64,000 nucleotides of DNA from Dietzia natronolimnaea (GCF_002289575.1 NZ_NTGA01000017.1:1-64000); one strand, 5' to 3'; shown: positions 43,106-56,117, counted from the first letter of the stretch. Notes: generated by a model not told the origin, from the letters alone. Made by a program: numbers and translations.

Positions 43106-43786
43106 TCAGAACAGCCGCAGGTCCGTCGACTCGATGCCGCGGAGCGAGTCGTAGTCGAGGGTCACGCAACGGATGCCCCGGTCCTCGGCCAAGGTTCTGG
43201 CCTGCGGCTTGATCACCTGGGCCGCGAACACCCCTCTCACCGGGGACAACAACGGATCACGATTGAGCAGTTCCAGGTAGCGCGTGAGCTGTTCCACGCC
43301 GTCGATCTCACCACGGCGCTTGATCTCCACCGCCACGGTCACGCCATCGGCGTCCCGGCCGAGGATGTCCACAGGCCCGATCGCCGTCATGTACTCGCGG
43401 CGGACCAGGGTGTACCCGGGGCCGAGAGTCTCGAGGTGCTCGGCCAGCAGCTCCTGGAGATGGGCCTCCACCCCGTCCTTGACCAGGCCGGGGTCGACCC
43501 CCAGCTCGTGACGGGAGTCGTGGTGGACCTCGGAGAGCGTGATCCGGAGCTGTTCACCGGCCTTGTTCTCCACCACCCAGAGCAGGTGCTCGGGATCCTC
43601 CGGATGCTCCTGCTCGACGAGCGAACAGGGTGGCGTCATCCAGTTGAGCGGCTTGTACGCGCGGTCGTCGGCGTGCACGCTGACGGACCCGTCCGCCTTG
43701 AGCAACAGCAGCCTGGGTGCCATGGGGAGATGGGCCGTCAGACGGCCGACGTAATCGACCTGGCATGTGGCGACGACGAGACGCAC
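43106..43786 (-). CDS. nucS: Endonuclease NucS (EndoMS mismatch repair)
   Basis: A mismatch-specific nuclease that replaces MutS/MutL in many actinobacteria. It is 226 aa. An N-terminal domain ([20 protein letters not shown]) precedes the PD-D/EXK nuclease core (GPVDILGRD ... [11 protein letters not shown]). In this family a C-terminal tail binds the sliding clamp; here it ends [10 protein letters not shown]. The GTG start has GAGGAGG at good spacing. Confidence 0.94.
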   Translation of the reverse strand: MRLVVATCQVDYVGRLTAHLPMAPRLLLLKADGSVSVHADDRAYKPLNWMTPPCSLVEQEHPEDPEHLLWVVENKAGEQLRITLSEVHHDSRHELGVDPGLVKDGVEAHLQELLAEHLETLGPGYTLVRREYMTAIGPVDILGRDADGVTVAVEIKRRGEIDGVEQLTRYLELLNRDPLLSPVRGVFAAQVIKPQARTLAEDRGIRCVTLDYDSLRGIESTDLRLF

Positions 43787-43858
43787 GGATCCTCCTCGAT
43801 TCGGGGTGTGCGGGACCGCCCTCCGGACAGTCGTCGCCGAGCGCGGTGCTCGAGACCG

Positions 43859-44344
43859 TCACCGCCGTCGGCGGTCCGCGGAGCGGAATTGGTCAGCGGA
43901 GCGGAACTGGTCGGCGGAGCGGATCTGATCGGTGGAGCAGGCCTCCACCCACGCCAGCAGCGCGGTCAGCTCGGCCGGGCCCACACACAGTTCGCCTTCT
44001 CTGATCCCGCGCCTGCGGTCACGACCCGCGAAGGACACGATCAGCTCCCCCGACTCCGCGATGTCGAGCTCGTGGCCGGTCGGCTGTCGCCGGGGGCCCA
44101 GCTCGAGGCTCCGCCGGTCCAACCGGACGTCCGCGCCGAATCTCACGCTGACCAACCGGTAGAAGGCCAGATCGGTATCGGAATACCGAACGGCGCCGTG
44201 CCGCCAGGAATCCTCACCGTCCCGCCTGACGAGGACCGAGGTGGAATTCCTGCGGACGACGACCAGGCGATACACCACGGCCGCGGCCACCGGGGCGAGG
44301 ACGAGCAGCACGACGACACCGAGAATGATCCCGGGGATCGCCAT
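43859..44344 (-). CDS. DUF2550 membrane protein
   Basis: A 161-aa protein with one N-terminal membrane segment (about residues 4-26, PGIILGVVVLLVLAPVAAAVVYRL), then a ~120-residue soluble domain. It matches the DUF2550 family located next to atpC in mycobacteria (Rv1312). The C-terminal tail repeats RSADQF three times, encoded by 18-bp repeats. Its function is unknown; the conserved placement after atpC suggests a membrane-energy or envelope link, by inference only. Confidence 0.82.
   Translation of the reverse strand: MAIPGIILGVVVLLVLAPVAAAVVYRLVVVRRNSTSVLVRRDGEDSWRHGAVRYSDTDLAFYRLVSVRFGADVRLDRRSLELGPRRQPTGHELDIAESGELIVSFAGRDRRRGIREGELCVGPAELTALLAWVEACSTDQIRSADQFRSADQFRSADRRRR
43876..43930 (-). 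repeat. 18-bp tandem repeats in DUF2550 tail
   Basis: About three imperfect 18-bp units in frame, encoding repeated RSADQF near the C-terminus. Such repeats may vary in copy number between strains. Confidence 0.75.
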
Positions 44345-44403
44345 CTACCCAACCCCTTCCGGTGGCCGCGGCCGTCAGGTCACGGGAGGACCGAATCGTA
44401 CAG

Positions 44404-44775
44404 CTAGCTGCCGGCCTTCTCGACCGCCCGGAGACGACCGCGTGCGGCGGCGGCGGCCTGCTGGTCATCCCCGGCCTCGGACAGCGCCCGTTCGGCCTCG
44501 GCCCGGTCGATGGACTCCGCCCACTCCGCGGTCTCGCCGAGGATGCTGACCTTGTTCGCCGTCACGGAGAGGAACCCGCCCTGTACCGCAGCGACCTTCT
44601 TGCCCTCGTCCGTGTAGACCGTCACGGTGCCGCCGGCGTCCAGCTCACCGAGCAGCGGCTCGTGCCCGGACTGGATACCGATCTCGCCCTCGGTGGTCTT
44701 GGCGACCACCATGGTGGCGGTACCGGACCAGAAGCGTTGCTCGACCGTGACGAACTCGACCTCGATGTCAGCCAT
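44404..44775 (-). CDS. atpC: ATP synthase epsilon subunit
   Basis: A 123-aa F1 epsilon subunit, part of the central stalk and an inhibitor of ATP hydrolysis. The N-terminal beta-barrel reads ADIEVEFVTVEQRFWSGTATMV; a helical hairpin makes up the C-terminus. It is last in the atp operon, nine bases after atpD. Confidence 0.95.
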   Translation of the reverse strand: MADIEVEFVTVEQRFWSGTATMVVAKTTEGEIGIQSGHEPLLGELDAGGTVTVYTDEGKKVAAVQGGFLSVTANKVSILGETAEWAESIDRAEAERALSEAGDDQQAAAAARGRLRAVEKAGS

Positions 44776-44784
44776 GGTCAGCGG

Positions 44785-46236
<1,452 letters not shown>

Positions 46237-47223
46237 TTAGTCACTTCCTGCGCTAGCGGCGAGCGCACCAGCGCCACCGACAATCTCGCTGATTTCCTGG
46301 GTGATCTGTGCCTGGCGGGCCTGGTTGGCCTCGCGGCTCAGACCTTCCACCAGTTCGGTCGCGTTGTCCGTCGCGGACTTCATGGCCGTGCGTCGCGCGG
46401 CCGACTCCGACGCCGCCGACTCGAGCAGCGACGCGAACGCCCGCGTCGACATGTACCTCGGGAGGAGGTTGTCGAGAAGGGTGTCCGCGTCGGGCTCGAA
46501 GGTGACCTCGGGCTTGAAGTCCGTCTTGGACGTGTCGAGCATGTCCTCGCCGAGATCCAGCTCCTCGACCTCGACACGGGTCTCGATCGGGGCCAGACGC
46601 CGTGCCCGCGGGGTCTGCGTGAGCATCGACTTGAACTGGGTGTAGACGATGTGGACCTCGTCGACGCCCTTGCGGGTGGTGTCACCGGTGTAGTCGCTAC
46701 CGAGGAACTCCGTCGCGTCGAACGTCGCCTCCCCCCCGGCCGCGAAGGCGGCGGACAGGAGCTGGAAGGCCGGACGGGCCTCCTGGTAGTCCGGCTTCTG
46801 GGAGTGCCCGTGCCACGACCCCGCCAGTTCGATCTCGCGGAACGTGTAGTACACGATGCCCTTGTTGCCCAGCACGTAGATGTCGACCTCGCGGCCGGAC
46901 TCCTCGAGGAACGCGATGAGCTCGGCGGCCTCCTTGAGGACGTTGTGGTTGTACCCACCGCACATCCCGCGGTCGGACGTCACCACCAGCACGGCGGAGC
47001 GTGTGGCGTCCTCCGGCTCGTTGAGCATCCGGTGCTGGACCGACGACGCGCTGGCGAGATCGGTCAGGATGGCGGTGATCTGATCGGCGAAGGGCTGAGC
47101 GGCCTCGACCCTCGCCTGGGCCTTGGAGATCTGCGAGGTGGCGATCAGCTCCTGGGCCTTGGTGATCTTCTTGGTCGAGTTGACGGACTTGATCCGGTCG
47201 CGCAGTTCACGCATGTTCGCCAT
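46237..47223 (-). CDS. atpG: ATP synthase gamma subunit
   Basis: The 328-aa rotary shaft of F1. The N-terminal helix reads MANMRELRDRIKSVNSTKKITKAQELI and the C-terminal helix has MKSATDNATELVEGLSREANQARQAQITQEI. It is longer than the ~287-residue E. coli protein because of an acidic insertion (about EVEELDLGEDMLDTSKTDF), a feature of actinobacterial gamma subunits. Confidence 0.96.
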   Translation of the reverse strand: MANMRELRDRIKSVNSTKKITKAQELIATSQISKAQARVEAAQPFADQITAILTDLASASSVQHRMLNEPEDATRSAVLVVTSDRGMCGGYNHNVLKEAAELIAFLEESGREVDIYVLGNKGIVYYTFREIELAGSWHGHSQKPDYQEARPAFQLLSAAFAAGGEATFDATEFLGSDYTGDTTRKGVDEVHIVYTQFKSMLTQTPRARRLAPIETRVEVEELDLGEDMLDTSKTDFKPEVTFEPDADTLLDNLLPRYMSTRAFASLLESAASESAARRTAMKSATDNATELVEGLSREANQARQAQITQEISEIVGGAGALAASAGSD

Positions 47224-47278
47224 TACTTCAGATCACTCTCCTCTCGGCCTTGAATCGGATGGCTGTCATCTCGCGGCC

Positions 47279-48919
<1,641 letters not shown>

Positions 48920-49024
48920 GTCATTCCTGCTCTCAAAGTCGGGTTGTGCTTTATGGGTGTTTACGTGAGCCACTACCGCTGGAACACGGCCGAGTCGCAG
49001 CTCGTCTTGTGCCGGCCCGGCAGG

Positions 49025-49843
49025 TCAGCGGAGGGACCGACGCATGGCGTCGAGCCGTCCTGCCACGCTACCGTCGATGATCTCGTCTCCGACCCGGACG
49101 ACGACGCCGCCCAGGAGGGACTGGTCGACATCGTTGTGGATGGCGATCTCCCGCCCGTACAACGACGCCAGTCGGGCCCGGAGATCATCCGACTGCTGGT
49201 CGGTCAGCGGCTCCGCACTGGTCACCACCGCGACGGACCGGCCGCGCAACTCCGCGGCCTGCACCGAGACCGCCATGATGTCGTCCGCGGGCATACCCGA
49301 CGGCCGAGCCACCGCCTGGGAGGCCAGAGCCTCGGTCACCGCCGTGACCTTGCCGTACAGCACCTCGGCGAGCAGGCCGCGCCTGGCTCCGACGTCGGCG
49401 GTCCGATCGGCCAGGAGCTGCTCGAACTGGGGATCCCCGGCGACGATCCGCCCGAGCCTGAACAGCTCGTCCTCGACGGTCTGGAGCTGGCCCTGCTGGT
49501 CCGCCGAGCGCAGGAGCGCCTCGCGGCCGAGGAGGACCAGACCCTCCCGCAGCTCGCGGGGGGTGGACCAGTCCTGGGACACCGCAGCGAGGAGAAGGTC
49601 CAGGGTCGCCTGGTCGACCTTCCACCCGAACACCCCACGGACCAGGTCCTGTCGGGCCTCCACCGGGGCCGCGGTGTCGGCCACGGACACCCGGAGGGCA
49701 CGGTTGTCCTCGAGGACGCCCACGACCTCGAAGAGTTCCTGGCCCACCTTCGCTCCCGTCGCTCCCCCGGACGGGTTCGCCGCCAGGGTCTGCTCCAGTG
49801 CGCTCCGGGTCTGGTCGAGCGCTTCGCGACTCGCTGCGTGCAT
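49025..49843 (-). CDS. atpH: ATP synthase delta subunit
   Basis: A 272-aa peripheral-stalk subunit linking b to F1. The C-terminal half (FEQLLADRTADVGARRGLLAEVLYGKVT ... GGVVVRVGDEIIDGSVAGRLDAMRRSL) is the delta signature. At 272 aa it is longer than the ~177-residue E. coli form but is not the b-delta fusion seen in mycobacteria. I chose the ATG (MHAASREAL, the Corynebacterium-type start); a GTG three codons earlier is possible. Confidence 0.93.
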   Translation of the reverse strand: MHAASREALDQTRSALEQTLAANPSGGATGAKVGQELFEVVGVLEDNRALRVSVADTAAPVEARQDLVRGVFGWKVDQATLDLLLAAVSQDWSTPRELREGLVLLGREALLRSADQQGQLQTVEDELFRLGRIVAGDPQFEQLLADRTADVGARRGLLAEVLYGKVTAVTEALASQAVARPSGMPADDIMAVSVQAAELRGRSVAVVTSAEPLTDQQSDDLRARLASLYGREIAIHNDVDQSLLGGVVVRVGDEIIDGSVAGRLDAMRRSLR

Positions 49844-49857
49844 CGGCTCCACTTCCC

Positions 49858-50433
49858 TTAGTTCCTGCCCGCGCCGGGGACCCGGTCGAGGTCCGCCAGA
49901 AAGCGATCGATGGTGCCCGAGCGCCGGACCGGATCCGACAGCTGCTCACCCATGAGCCGCTCGGCGAGATCCACGGACTGACGACCAAGGTCGCTGCGGA
50001 GCTCGGCGATGATCTGCTGGCGCTGAGCGGCGAGCTGCTGCTCGCCGGACGCGATGATGCGGTCGCTCTCCGCCTGCGCCTCCGACTTCATGTCCGCGAG
50101 GATCTGCTGACCCTGTGCGCGCGCGTCGTCGCGGATCTTGGCCGCTTCGCTGCGCGCCTCGGCGAGTTGGGCCTTGTACTTGGCCAGCTCTTCCTTCGCC
50201 TCGGCCTGGGTCTGCTCGGCACGACGCAGACCGCCTTCGATGCGCTCGGAGCGCTCGTCGAGGACCTGCTGGAACTTCGGGAGGATGAACTTCCAGAAGA
50301 GCCACAGGATGACGGCGAGCGGGATGAGCGACCAGACGATGTCATACAGCGGAGGAAGCAGCGGGTTGGGGCTGTCCTCCAGGGGGAGCGATTCTCCACC
50401 CTCGGCCGCCAAGATGGCGATGACGTTGTTCAT
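49858..50433 (-). CDS. atpF: ATP synthase b subunit
   Basis: A 191-aa peripheral-stalk subunit: one membrane helix (about 28-48, [21 protein letters not shown]) and a long charged coiled coil ([27 protein letters not shown]). It is a separate, normal-length b subunit, in contrast to the split arrangement of mycobacteria. Confidence 0.95.
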   Translation of the reverse strand: MNNVIAILAAEGGESLPLEDSPNPLLPPLYDIVWSLIPLAVILWLFWKFILPKFQQVLDERSERIEGGLRRAEQTQAEAKEELAKYKAQLAEARSEAAKIRDDARAQGQQILADMKSEAQAESDRIIASGEQQLAAQRQQIIAELRSDLGRQSVDLAERLMGEQLSDPVRRSGTIDRFLADLDRVPGAGRN

Positions 50434-50464
50434 GGTGCGTCCCTACGAGGTCGGTGGTCGTCGA

Positions 50465-50722
<258 letters not shown>

Positions 50723-50811
50723 TCAGATGGCCGGTGCGGGCTTGTCCGCACCGGTCGGACGTGATGTGTCGGGTAGACGGGATGGTCGTGCCGGGCCCGG
50801 GGGCCCGGGGT

Positions 50812-51618
50812 CTAGTGGCTCTCCGCGTGGAGTGCGAGGTCGATGTACACCGAGACCAGCAGCGCGAAGATGTAGGCCTGGAGGAAGAGGACCAGCAGCT
50901 TGAACAGCGTGAAGGCGACCGAGAGCAACGAGGTGCCCACCGCCAGCAGTGACCAGCCGTTCAACTGCCAGAAGAAGAAGTTCGTGGCACTGAACAGCAG
51001 GACGATGATCAGGTGCCCCGCCAGCATGTTGGCCATGAGACGAATGGTCAGCGTGGCCGGGCGGAGGATGAACGTCGACACCAACTCGATCGGCACCACC
51101 AGGATGTGCAGCGCCGGGGGAAGCCCCGGGATCACCACACTCGCCTTGATGAACTTGGCGAAGCCGTACCTCTTGGACCCCGCGTAGATGAAGGTCACGT
51201 AGCCCAGGACGGCGAGCATCAGCGGGAAGCCGATCCTGGCGTTGGGCGAGATGTTGAGGCCCGGGATGATCGTCGGGAGGTTCATCGCGAAGACCGCGAA
51301 GAAGATCGTCGCGATGACCGGCAGGAAACGGCGCCCCTGCTCCTTGCCCAGGATCTCCTCCGCGATGTGGACCCGGACGAAGTCCAGGCAGATCTCGGCG
51401 AAGTTCTGGACCCCGCGCGGGACCAGCTTGGGGTTCCGCATGGCGATCATGAAGAAGCCCAGCAGCACCACCGTCATGAGCAACCGGATGATCATGAGCC
51501 GGTCCAGGACGAACGCGTCACCGGCGAAACCGGTCAACCACTGCTGGGAGGGGAAGAACTCATAGTCGATGTTCGGGGGATGAAACTCGCCCTTGAAGGC
51601 CAGAAGCGTGGTACTCAG
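50812..51618 (-). CDS. atpB: ATP synthase a subunit, apparent CTG start
   Basis: The 268-aa proton-channel subunit. The essential Arg is R193 in TIRLMANMLAGH. The expected N-terminal region (STTLLAFKGEFHPPNIDYEFFPSQQWLTG) is in frame upstream of the first TTG but has no ATG, GTG or TTG. The only fitting initiator is a CTG at 51618, six bases after an AGGGGAG ribosome site. Starting at the TTG (51537) would remove 27 conserved-looking residues and has no ribosome site. The 101-bp gap to atpE holds no gene. Confidence 0.9.
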   Translation of the reverse strand: MSTTLLAFKGEFHPPNIDYEFFPSQQWLTGFAGDAFVLDRLMIIRLLMTVVLLGFFMIAMRNPKLVPRGVQNFAEICLDFVRVHIAEEILGKEQGRRFLPVIATIFFAVFAMNLPTIIPGLNISPNARIGFPLMLAVLGYVTFIYAGSKRYGFAKFIKASVVIPGLPPALHILVVPIELVSTFILRPATLTIRLMANMLAGHLIIVLLFSATNFFFWQLNGWSLLAVGTSLLSVAFTLFKLLVLFLQAYIFALLVSVYIDLALHAESH

Positions 51619-51762
51619 TGTGTTCTCCCCTGGTCGTGTTGGGCGACGTGCGCCCGAGCGCGTTCGGTACGAGTGGCCCGGTGATCGCGGCCGTATTGGG
51701 ATTCCGCGCGAACGCCTCGGGCCGTGAAGCAGCCCGGTGACGTGCTCGTCTCACCGTCGATC

Positions 51763-51768
51763 AGAATA
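51763..51768 (-). promoter_or_regulatory. Probable atp operon -10 box
   Basis: Minus-strand TATTCT lies in the 187-bp gap between the AtpI-like gene and atpB, about 145 bp before the atpB start. The -35 match is poor. It would drive the atpBEFHAGDC transcript separately from the upstream wecA group. Confidence 0.4.
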
Positions 51769-51805
51769 ACATCCTGGTCTCGGCGCGGGGACACAGGGGG
51801 ACCCG

Positions 51806-52252
51806 TCACGCGGCCGCGGGCTCCACGTAGGGCGCGCGGGTCTTGAGGATGGCCCACGTCTCCACCGCCAGCACCACGATCAGTGCGGCGATGACCGTGA
51901 CCGCGAAGGCGGGGCGCGAGTAGAAGTCGTACCTCGAGAGCACGGCGACGATACCCATCGCCGCGAGGAGTTTGACCAGCCAGGTTCCCAGGACGACGGC
52001 CGCGGTCGTCTGCGGAGCCGAGTGCGCCGTGGCGATGACCACGATCGCCGTGGTCAGCACGAACGCCCCGCCCACGGCGGCCCCCATCAGCGCGCCCCAC
52101 AGCCCGGGGGTCCCGTCGATCGCGGTCCACGCCGCGGCACTGACCACGGCGAGTACGGCCAGCGCCAGAGCGCCGAACCGGACCGCCTTGCGGAGACCTG
52201 CGGTGTGGGGACTGTCGGCGGGCTGCGCGGGTGTCGCGGGAGTGTCCGTCAT
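51806..52252 (-). CDS. AtpI-like membrane protein
   Basis: A 148-aa protein with four hydrophobic segments (about 24-45, 52-74, 86-104, 112-133). It sits directly upstream of atpB as Rv1303 does and is probably an AtpI-type factor for c-ring assembly or Mg transport. The sequence is divergent, so the name rests mainly on position and topology. Confidence 0.7.
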   Translation of the reverse strand: MTDTPATPAQPADSPHTAGLRKAVRFGALALAVLAVVSAAAWTAIDGTPGLWGALMGAAVGGAFVLTTAIVVIATAHSAPQTTAAVVLGTWLVKLLAAMGIVAVLSRYDFYSRPAFAVTVIAALIVVLAVETWAILKTRAPYVEPAAA

Positions 52253-52262
52253 GACCAGCAGC

Positions 52263-53423
52263 CTAACCCGAGCCCCCGGTTTCGACGGTTCCGCGTTCGC
52301 CGCGCGAGCTCCTCAATCGCGGGACCAGCGTGGCGGCCAGGACCGAGATGAGCCCGGCGGCGGCGAGCGGGACGATCACCTCGGTCGGGAGCATGGTCGC
52401 GCCGACGGCGCCGAACGCGATGAGCGAGACCCACGCGTAGATCACGAGGGCGACCCGCCGATGGGAGTGACCCAGATCCAGCAGACGGTGATGGAGATGC
52501 ATCTTGTCCGGGGCGAAGGGGCTGCGGCCGGCGCCCACCCGACGGACCACCGCCATCACGAGGTCGAGCATCGGAACGAACATCGCCGCGGCGACGACGA
52601 TCATCGGCGAGAGCAGGACGATCATCTCCTGCGGCCCGTACAGGCTCTGGGAGATCTTCCCGGACGCGCTGGTGGAGGCCGCCGCGAGGACCAGGCCGAT
52701 CAGCATCGACCCCGAGTCCCCCATGAAGATCCGGGCCGGTTGGAAGTTGTGCGGTAGGAAGCCCAGCAACGCCCCGGCGAGGACCGCCGTGACCAGGGCC
52801 GGGGGGTACGCCCCGACCGTCCCTCCCTGGTCGAGCATGATCCCCACGGAGAACACGCAGATCGCGGTGGCCGCGATGGCACCGAGGCCGGCGGCGAGGC
52901 CGTCCAGACCGTCGACGAAGTTCATCGCGTTGACGATGGCCAGTGTGAAGACCACGGTGAGCAGCCCCGCCTGGAGCTGATCCAGGACCAGGATGTTGCC
53001 GTCCCCGAAGGGGAGGTACACCAGGTTCCAGGACACGCCCATGGCCACAAGGACGCCCGCCGCCGCCGCTTGACCTGCGAGCTTCGTGACCGCTCCGAGG
53101 CCGAGGATGTCGTCGACGATGCCCACCAGCACGATCACGCCGCCCGCGATGATCGTCGCTTCGACGTCCGGGGCGAATGGCGGGAACGCCCGGTTGAGAG
53201 CGGGGAGTTGCGCGGACAGGTAGACGGCGACCAGCATTCCGGTGAAGATGCCGACCCCGCCGAGGCGGGGCGTCGGCACCACGTGCACGTCCCTGTCGCG
53301 GGGGTAGGCCAGTCCCCCGATCGCCGGTGCGACCCCCCTGACCAGACCTGTGACGACGAACGTGACCAGGCCCGCCGTGACCGCGATGAGCAGGAGCTCG
53401 CGGAACGGAACCCCTATGCCCAC
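52263..53423 (-). CDS. wecA: Undecaprenyl/decaprenyl-phosphate GlcNAc-1-phosphate transferase
   Basis: A 386-aa polytopic membrane enzyme (about 11 helices) that starts the arabinogalactan linkage unit on decaprenyl phosphate in mycolic-acid bacteria (Rv1302/rfe homologue). It has VDDILGLG (acidic Mg site), NAMNFVDGLDGLAAG and the HLHHRLLDLGHSHR motif. The GTG start follows GGGGTGA. Confidence 0.92.
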   Translation of the reverse strand: MGIGVPFRELLLIAVTAGLVTFVVTGLVRGVAPAIGGLAYPRDRDVHVVPTPRLGGVGIFTGMLVAVYLSAQLPALNRAFPPFAPDVEATIIAGGVIVLVGIVDDILGLGAVTKLAGQAAAAGVLVAMGVSWNLVYLPFGDGNILVLDQLQAGLLTVVFTLAIVNAMNFVDGLDGLAAGLGAIAATAICVFSVGIMLDQGGTVGAYPPALVTAVLAGALLGFLPHNFQPARIFMGDSGSMLIGLVLAAASTSASGKISQSLYGPQEMIVLLSPMIVVAAAMFVPMLDLVMAVVRRVGAGRSPFAPDKMHLHHRLLDLGHSHRRVALVIYAWVSLIAFGAVGATMLPTEVIVPLAAAGLISVLAATLVPRLRSSRGERGTVETGGSG

Positions 53424-53439
53424 GCTCAGATCACCCCGG

Positions 53440-54093
53440 TCAGCCGCGCAGAGACGCGGCGTCGGTGTTCAGGACCTCCCCGACACGCTCTGCGCTCACG
53501 GCCCCCTCCCGGACGATCCGGGGCGCCGGTCCAGTGAGGTCGACGATCGTCGAGGGCTGGCCGACCGAGCACGGGCCGCCGTCGAGATAGACGGCGACCG
53601 AGTCCCCCAGCTGCTCACGAGCCTCCGCGACAGTGGTCGCCGGGGGCTGCCCGGAGACGTTGGCGCTGGATACGGCGAGCGGCCCGACCTCGCGGAGCAA
53701 CTCGATCGCGACGGGATGCAGCGGCATCCGGAGCATCACCGTGCCCTGCGTGTGTCCCAGGTTCCAGTTGAGGGACGGTGCCTGGTGCACGATCAGGCTC
53801 AGGCCGCCGGGCCAGAACGCCCGGATGAGGTCTCGCGCCGTCGCGGGTGTGCTGACGACCAGGCCGTCGATGGTCTCCCAGGAACCGACCAGGACGGGCA
53901 CGGGCATGTCCGGTCCGCGCCGCTTGGCGGAGAGCAACAGGGTGACCGCATCCGGGTCGAAGGCGTCGGCCGCGATGCCGTAGAGGGTGTCCGTGGGGGT
54001 CACGACGAGCCGACCCGCACGCAGTGCCCCGGCCGCGGAACTGAGGCCGACCTCTCGACCGGTGTCCTCGGTGCAGTCGTAGGTGATGGTCAC
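53440..54093 (-). CDS. L-threonylcarbamoyladenylate synthase (Sua5/YrdC family)
   Basis: Makes threonylcarbamoyl-AMP for the t6A modification of ANN-decoding tRNAs. It is 217 aa: a YrdC domain with VVTPTDTLYGIAADA, KRRGPDMPVPVLV and the PLAVSSANVSGQP motif. The GTG overlaps the prmC stop (GTGA), the usual prmC-sua5 arrangement. Confidence 0.93.
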   Translation of the reverse strand: MTITYDCTEDTGREVGLSSAAGALRAGRLVVTPTDTLYGIAADAFDPDAVTLLLSAKRRGPDMPVPVLVGSWETIDGLVVSTPATARDLIRAFWPGGLSLIVHQAPSLNWNLGHTQGTVMLRMPLHPVAIELLREVGPLAVSSANVSGQPPATTVAEAREQLGDSVAVYLDGGPCSVGQPSTIVDLTGPAPRIVREGAVSAERVGEVLNTDAASLRG

Positions 54094-55028
54094 CGGGTGG
54101 TCCCCTTCCGGACTGTCGGGTCGAGCTCGTCGTCGTCGTCACGATCGCCGAGTCTGGTCGCGGTGACGAACCGCGGACGTCCGGCGAGGTCGGTGTGCTG
54201 CTCCACGGTACCGAAGCGTCCCTGCGCCTCGACCACCGACGCGACGGAGGCGCCGGTCTCCTCGTCGTGCTCCACGGCGAGGTGGCCCCCCGGCGCCAGG
54301 AGCCCGGCCGCGACACCGACGAGCGGAGTGATGACGGCGAGGCCGTCGACTCCCCCGAACAGCGCGGTCGCCGGCTCGTGCCCGAGGACCTCCGCAGGGA
54401 GATCGTCCGTCCGCGGGATGTACGGCGGGTTGGACACCACCGCGTCGACCCGGCCCCGCAGTTCCGCCAGGATGCCGGGGTCCGTCGCGTCCCCCGAGTG
54501 CACCACGAGTGGAGTGTCCCCCGCGGCCGCCCGTTCGGCGGCGTTGCGCCGCAGCCAATCCAGAGCCTGATCGTGCAGTTCGACGGCGTGGACCCGCGCA
54601 TCGGGTCGGGCATGGGCGATCTCGAGGGCCAGCGTTCCGCTACCGGCACAGAGGTCCACGACGACGGGGCCCGGCCCGTCGCCCGGGGCGGGGAGCGCGG
54701 CCAGCGCGTCCTCCACCAGCAGCTCGGTCTCGGGCCTGGGGATGAAGACACCGGGCCCCACCGCGAGATCCAGACGACCCGACACGGCCCGCCCGAGGAG
54801 GTACTGGATCGGGGTGCGATCGGCGATGCGGGCGGCGACCATCCGGTCGATCTCCGCGAGTCCGGAGGCGTCCACCGCGTCGGCCAGTGGGAGTGCGGAG
54901 CGGTCTATTCCAAGGACATGCGCGCAGATCAGCTGCGCCTCCACGACGGCGGAGTCCACACCGGCGGCCCGCAGATCGTGTGCGGCCGACCTCACGACCG
55001 CGGTCGCCGGCACGGGGCGCGGATGCAC
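54090..55028 (-). CDS. prmC: Release-factor glutamine methyltransferase
   Basis: Methylates the Gln of the GGQ motif of release factors RF1 and RF2. It is 312 aa. The SAM motif is VVDLCAGSGTLAL (123-135) and the substrate motif NPPY is at 200-203. It lies immediately downstream of its substrate gene prfA. Confidence 0.95.
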   Translation of the reverse strand: MHPRPVPATAVVRSAAHDLRAAGVDSAVVEAQLICAHVLGIDRSALPLADAVDASGLAEIDRMVAARIADRTPIQYLLGRAVSGRLDLAVGPGVFIPRPETELLVEDALAALPAPGDGPGPVVVDLCAGSGTLALEIAHARPDARVHAVELHDQALDWLRRNAAERAAAGDTPLVVHSGDATDPGILAELRGRVDAVVSNPPYIPRTDDLPAEVLGHEPATALFGGVDGLAVITPLVGVAAGLLAPGGHLAVEHDEETGASVASVVEAQGRFGTVEQHTDLAGRPRFVTATRLGDRDDDDELDPTVRKGTTR

Positions 55029-55031
55029 CGC

Positions 55032-56117
55032 CTAGGCGTCTTCCATGCGTCTGCGCCGGTCCTCGACCGCCAGTGCGTCGAGGACCGCGTCGAGGTCACC
55101 GTCGAGGACGGCGTCGAGATTGTGCGCCTTGAACCCGACCCGGTGATCGGCGATCCGGTTCTCGGGGAAGTTGTAGGTGCGGATGCGTTCCGACCGGTCG
55201 ACGGTGCGGATCTGGGTGGACCGCCCCTCGGAGGCCTCGGCGCTCGCAGCCTCCTCGGCGGCGGCCTGGAGCCGGGCGGCGAGCACCTCCAGCGCGCGCT
55301 GCTTGTTCTGCAGTTGACTACGTTCGTTCTGACACGTGACGACAGTGCCGGTGGGCAGGTGCGTGATCCGCACCGCCGAATCGGTGGTGTTGACCCCCTG
55401 GCCGCCCTTGCCCGACGAGCGGTACACGTCGATCCTCAGGTCCGACTCGTCGATCTCGACCGGCCCCACGTCCTCGGGCTCGGGGAAGACGAGCACCCCG
55501 GCGGCCGACGTATGGACCCGGCCCTGCGACTCGGTGACCGGCACCCGTTGGACGCGGTGCACCCCGCCCTCGAACTTCAGGCGTGACCACACACCGTCCC
55601 TTGAGGGGTGACGAGACCTGATCGAGAACGAGGCGTCCTTGTACCCGCCCAGGTCGGACTCGGTCACCCCGAGGACCTCGACCACCCAGCCGTGCTTCTC
55701 CGCGTACCGCGTATACATGCGGGCGAGGTCCGCCGCGAACAGTGCCGACTCCTCCCCGCCTTCACCGGACTTGATCTCCATGAGCACGTCATCCGCGTCG
55801 TGGGGGTCCCGCGGCGCCAGCAGGTCGGCCAACCGCGACTCCAGTGTCGTCACCTCCTCCGCCAACCGATCGGCCTCCTCGGCGAACGACGAGTCGTCGC
55901 CGGCCAGCTCACGCGCGGCGGACAGGTCGCCCCGGGTGGACTCCAGAGCACGGTGACACTGCACCACGGGGGTCAGTTCGGCGAATCGCTTGCCGACCCT
56001 GCGCGCGGCCACCGGGTCCTCGTGGAGCGCCGGGTCGGACAGCTGCGCCTCGAGCCCCCCGTACTCCGAGAGGACGTCGTCGATGGAGGACGGCGAACGC
56101 CCCGGGGCCTGCGTCAC
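55032..56117 (-). CDS. prfA: Peptide chain release factor 1
   Basis: Terminates translation at UAA and UAG. It is 361 aa. The codon-recognition tripeptide is PVT (193-195) and GGQ is at 238-240 ([10 protein letters not shown]). The GTG overlaps the rho stop by four bases (GTGA). In M. tuberculosis rpmE lies between rho and prfA; it is absent here. Confidence 0.97.
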   Translation of the reverse strand: MTQAPGRSPSSIDDVLSEYGGLEAQLSDPALHEDPVAARRVGKRFAELTPVVQCHRALESTRGDLSAARELAGDDSSFAEEADRLAEEVTTLESRLADLLAPRDPHDADDVLMEIKSGEGGEESALFAADLARMYTRYAEKHGWVVEVLGVTESDLGGYKDASFSIRSRHPSRDGVWSRLKFEGGVHRVQRVPVTESQGRVHTSAAGVLVFPEPEDVGPVEIDESDLRIDVYRSSGKGGQGVNTTDSAVRITHLPTGTVVTCQNERSQLQNKQRALEVLAARLQAAAEEAASAEASEGRSTQIRTVDRSERIRTYNFPENRIADHRVGFKAHNLDAVLDGDLDAVLDALAVEDRRRRMEDA

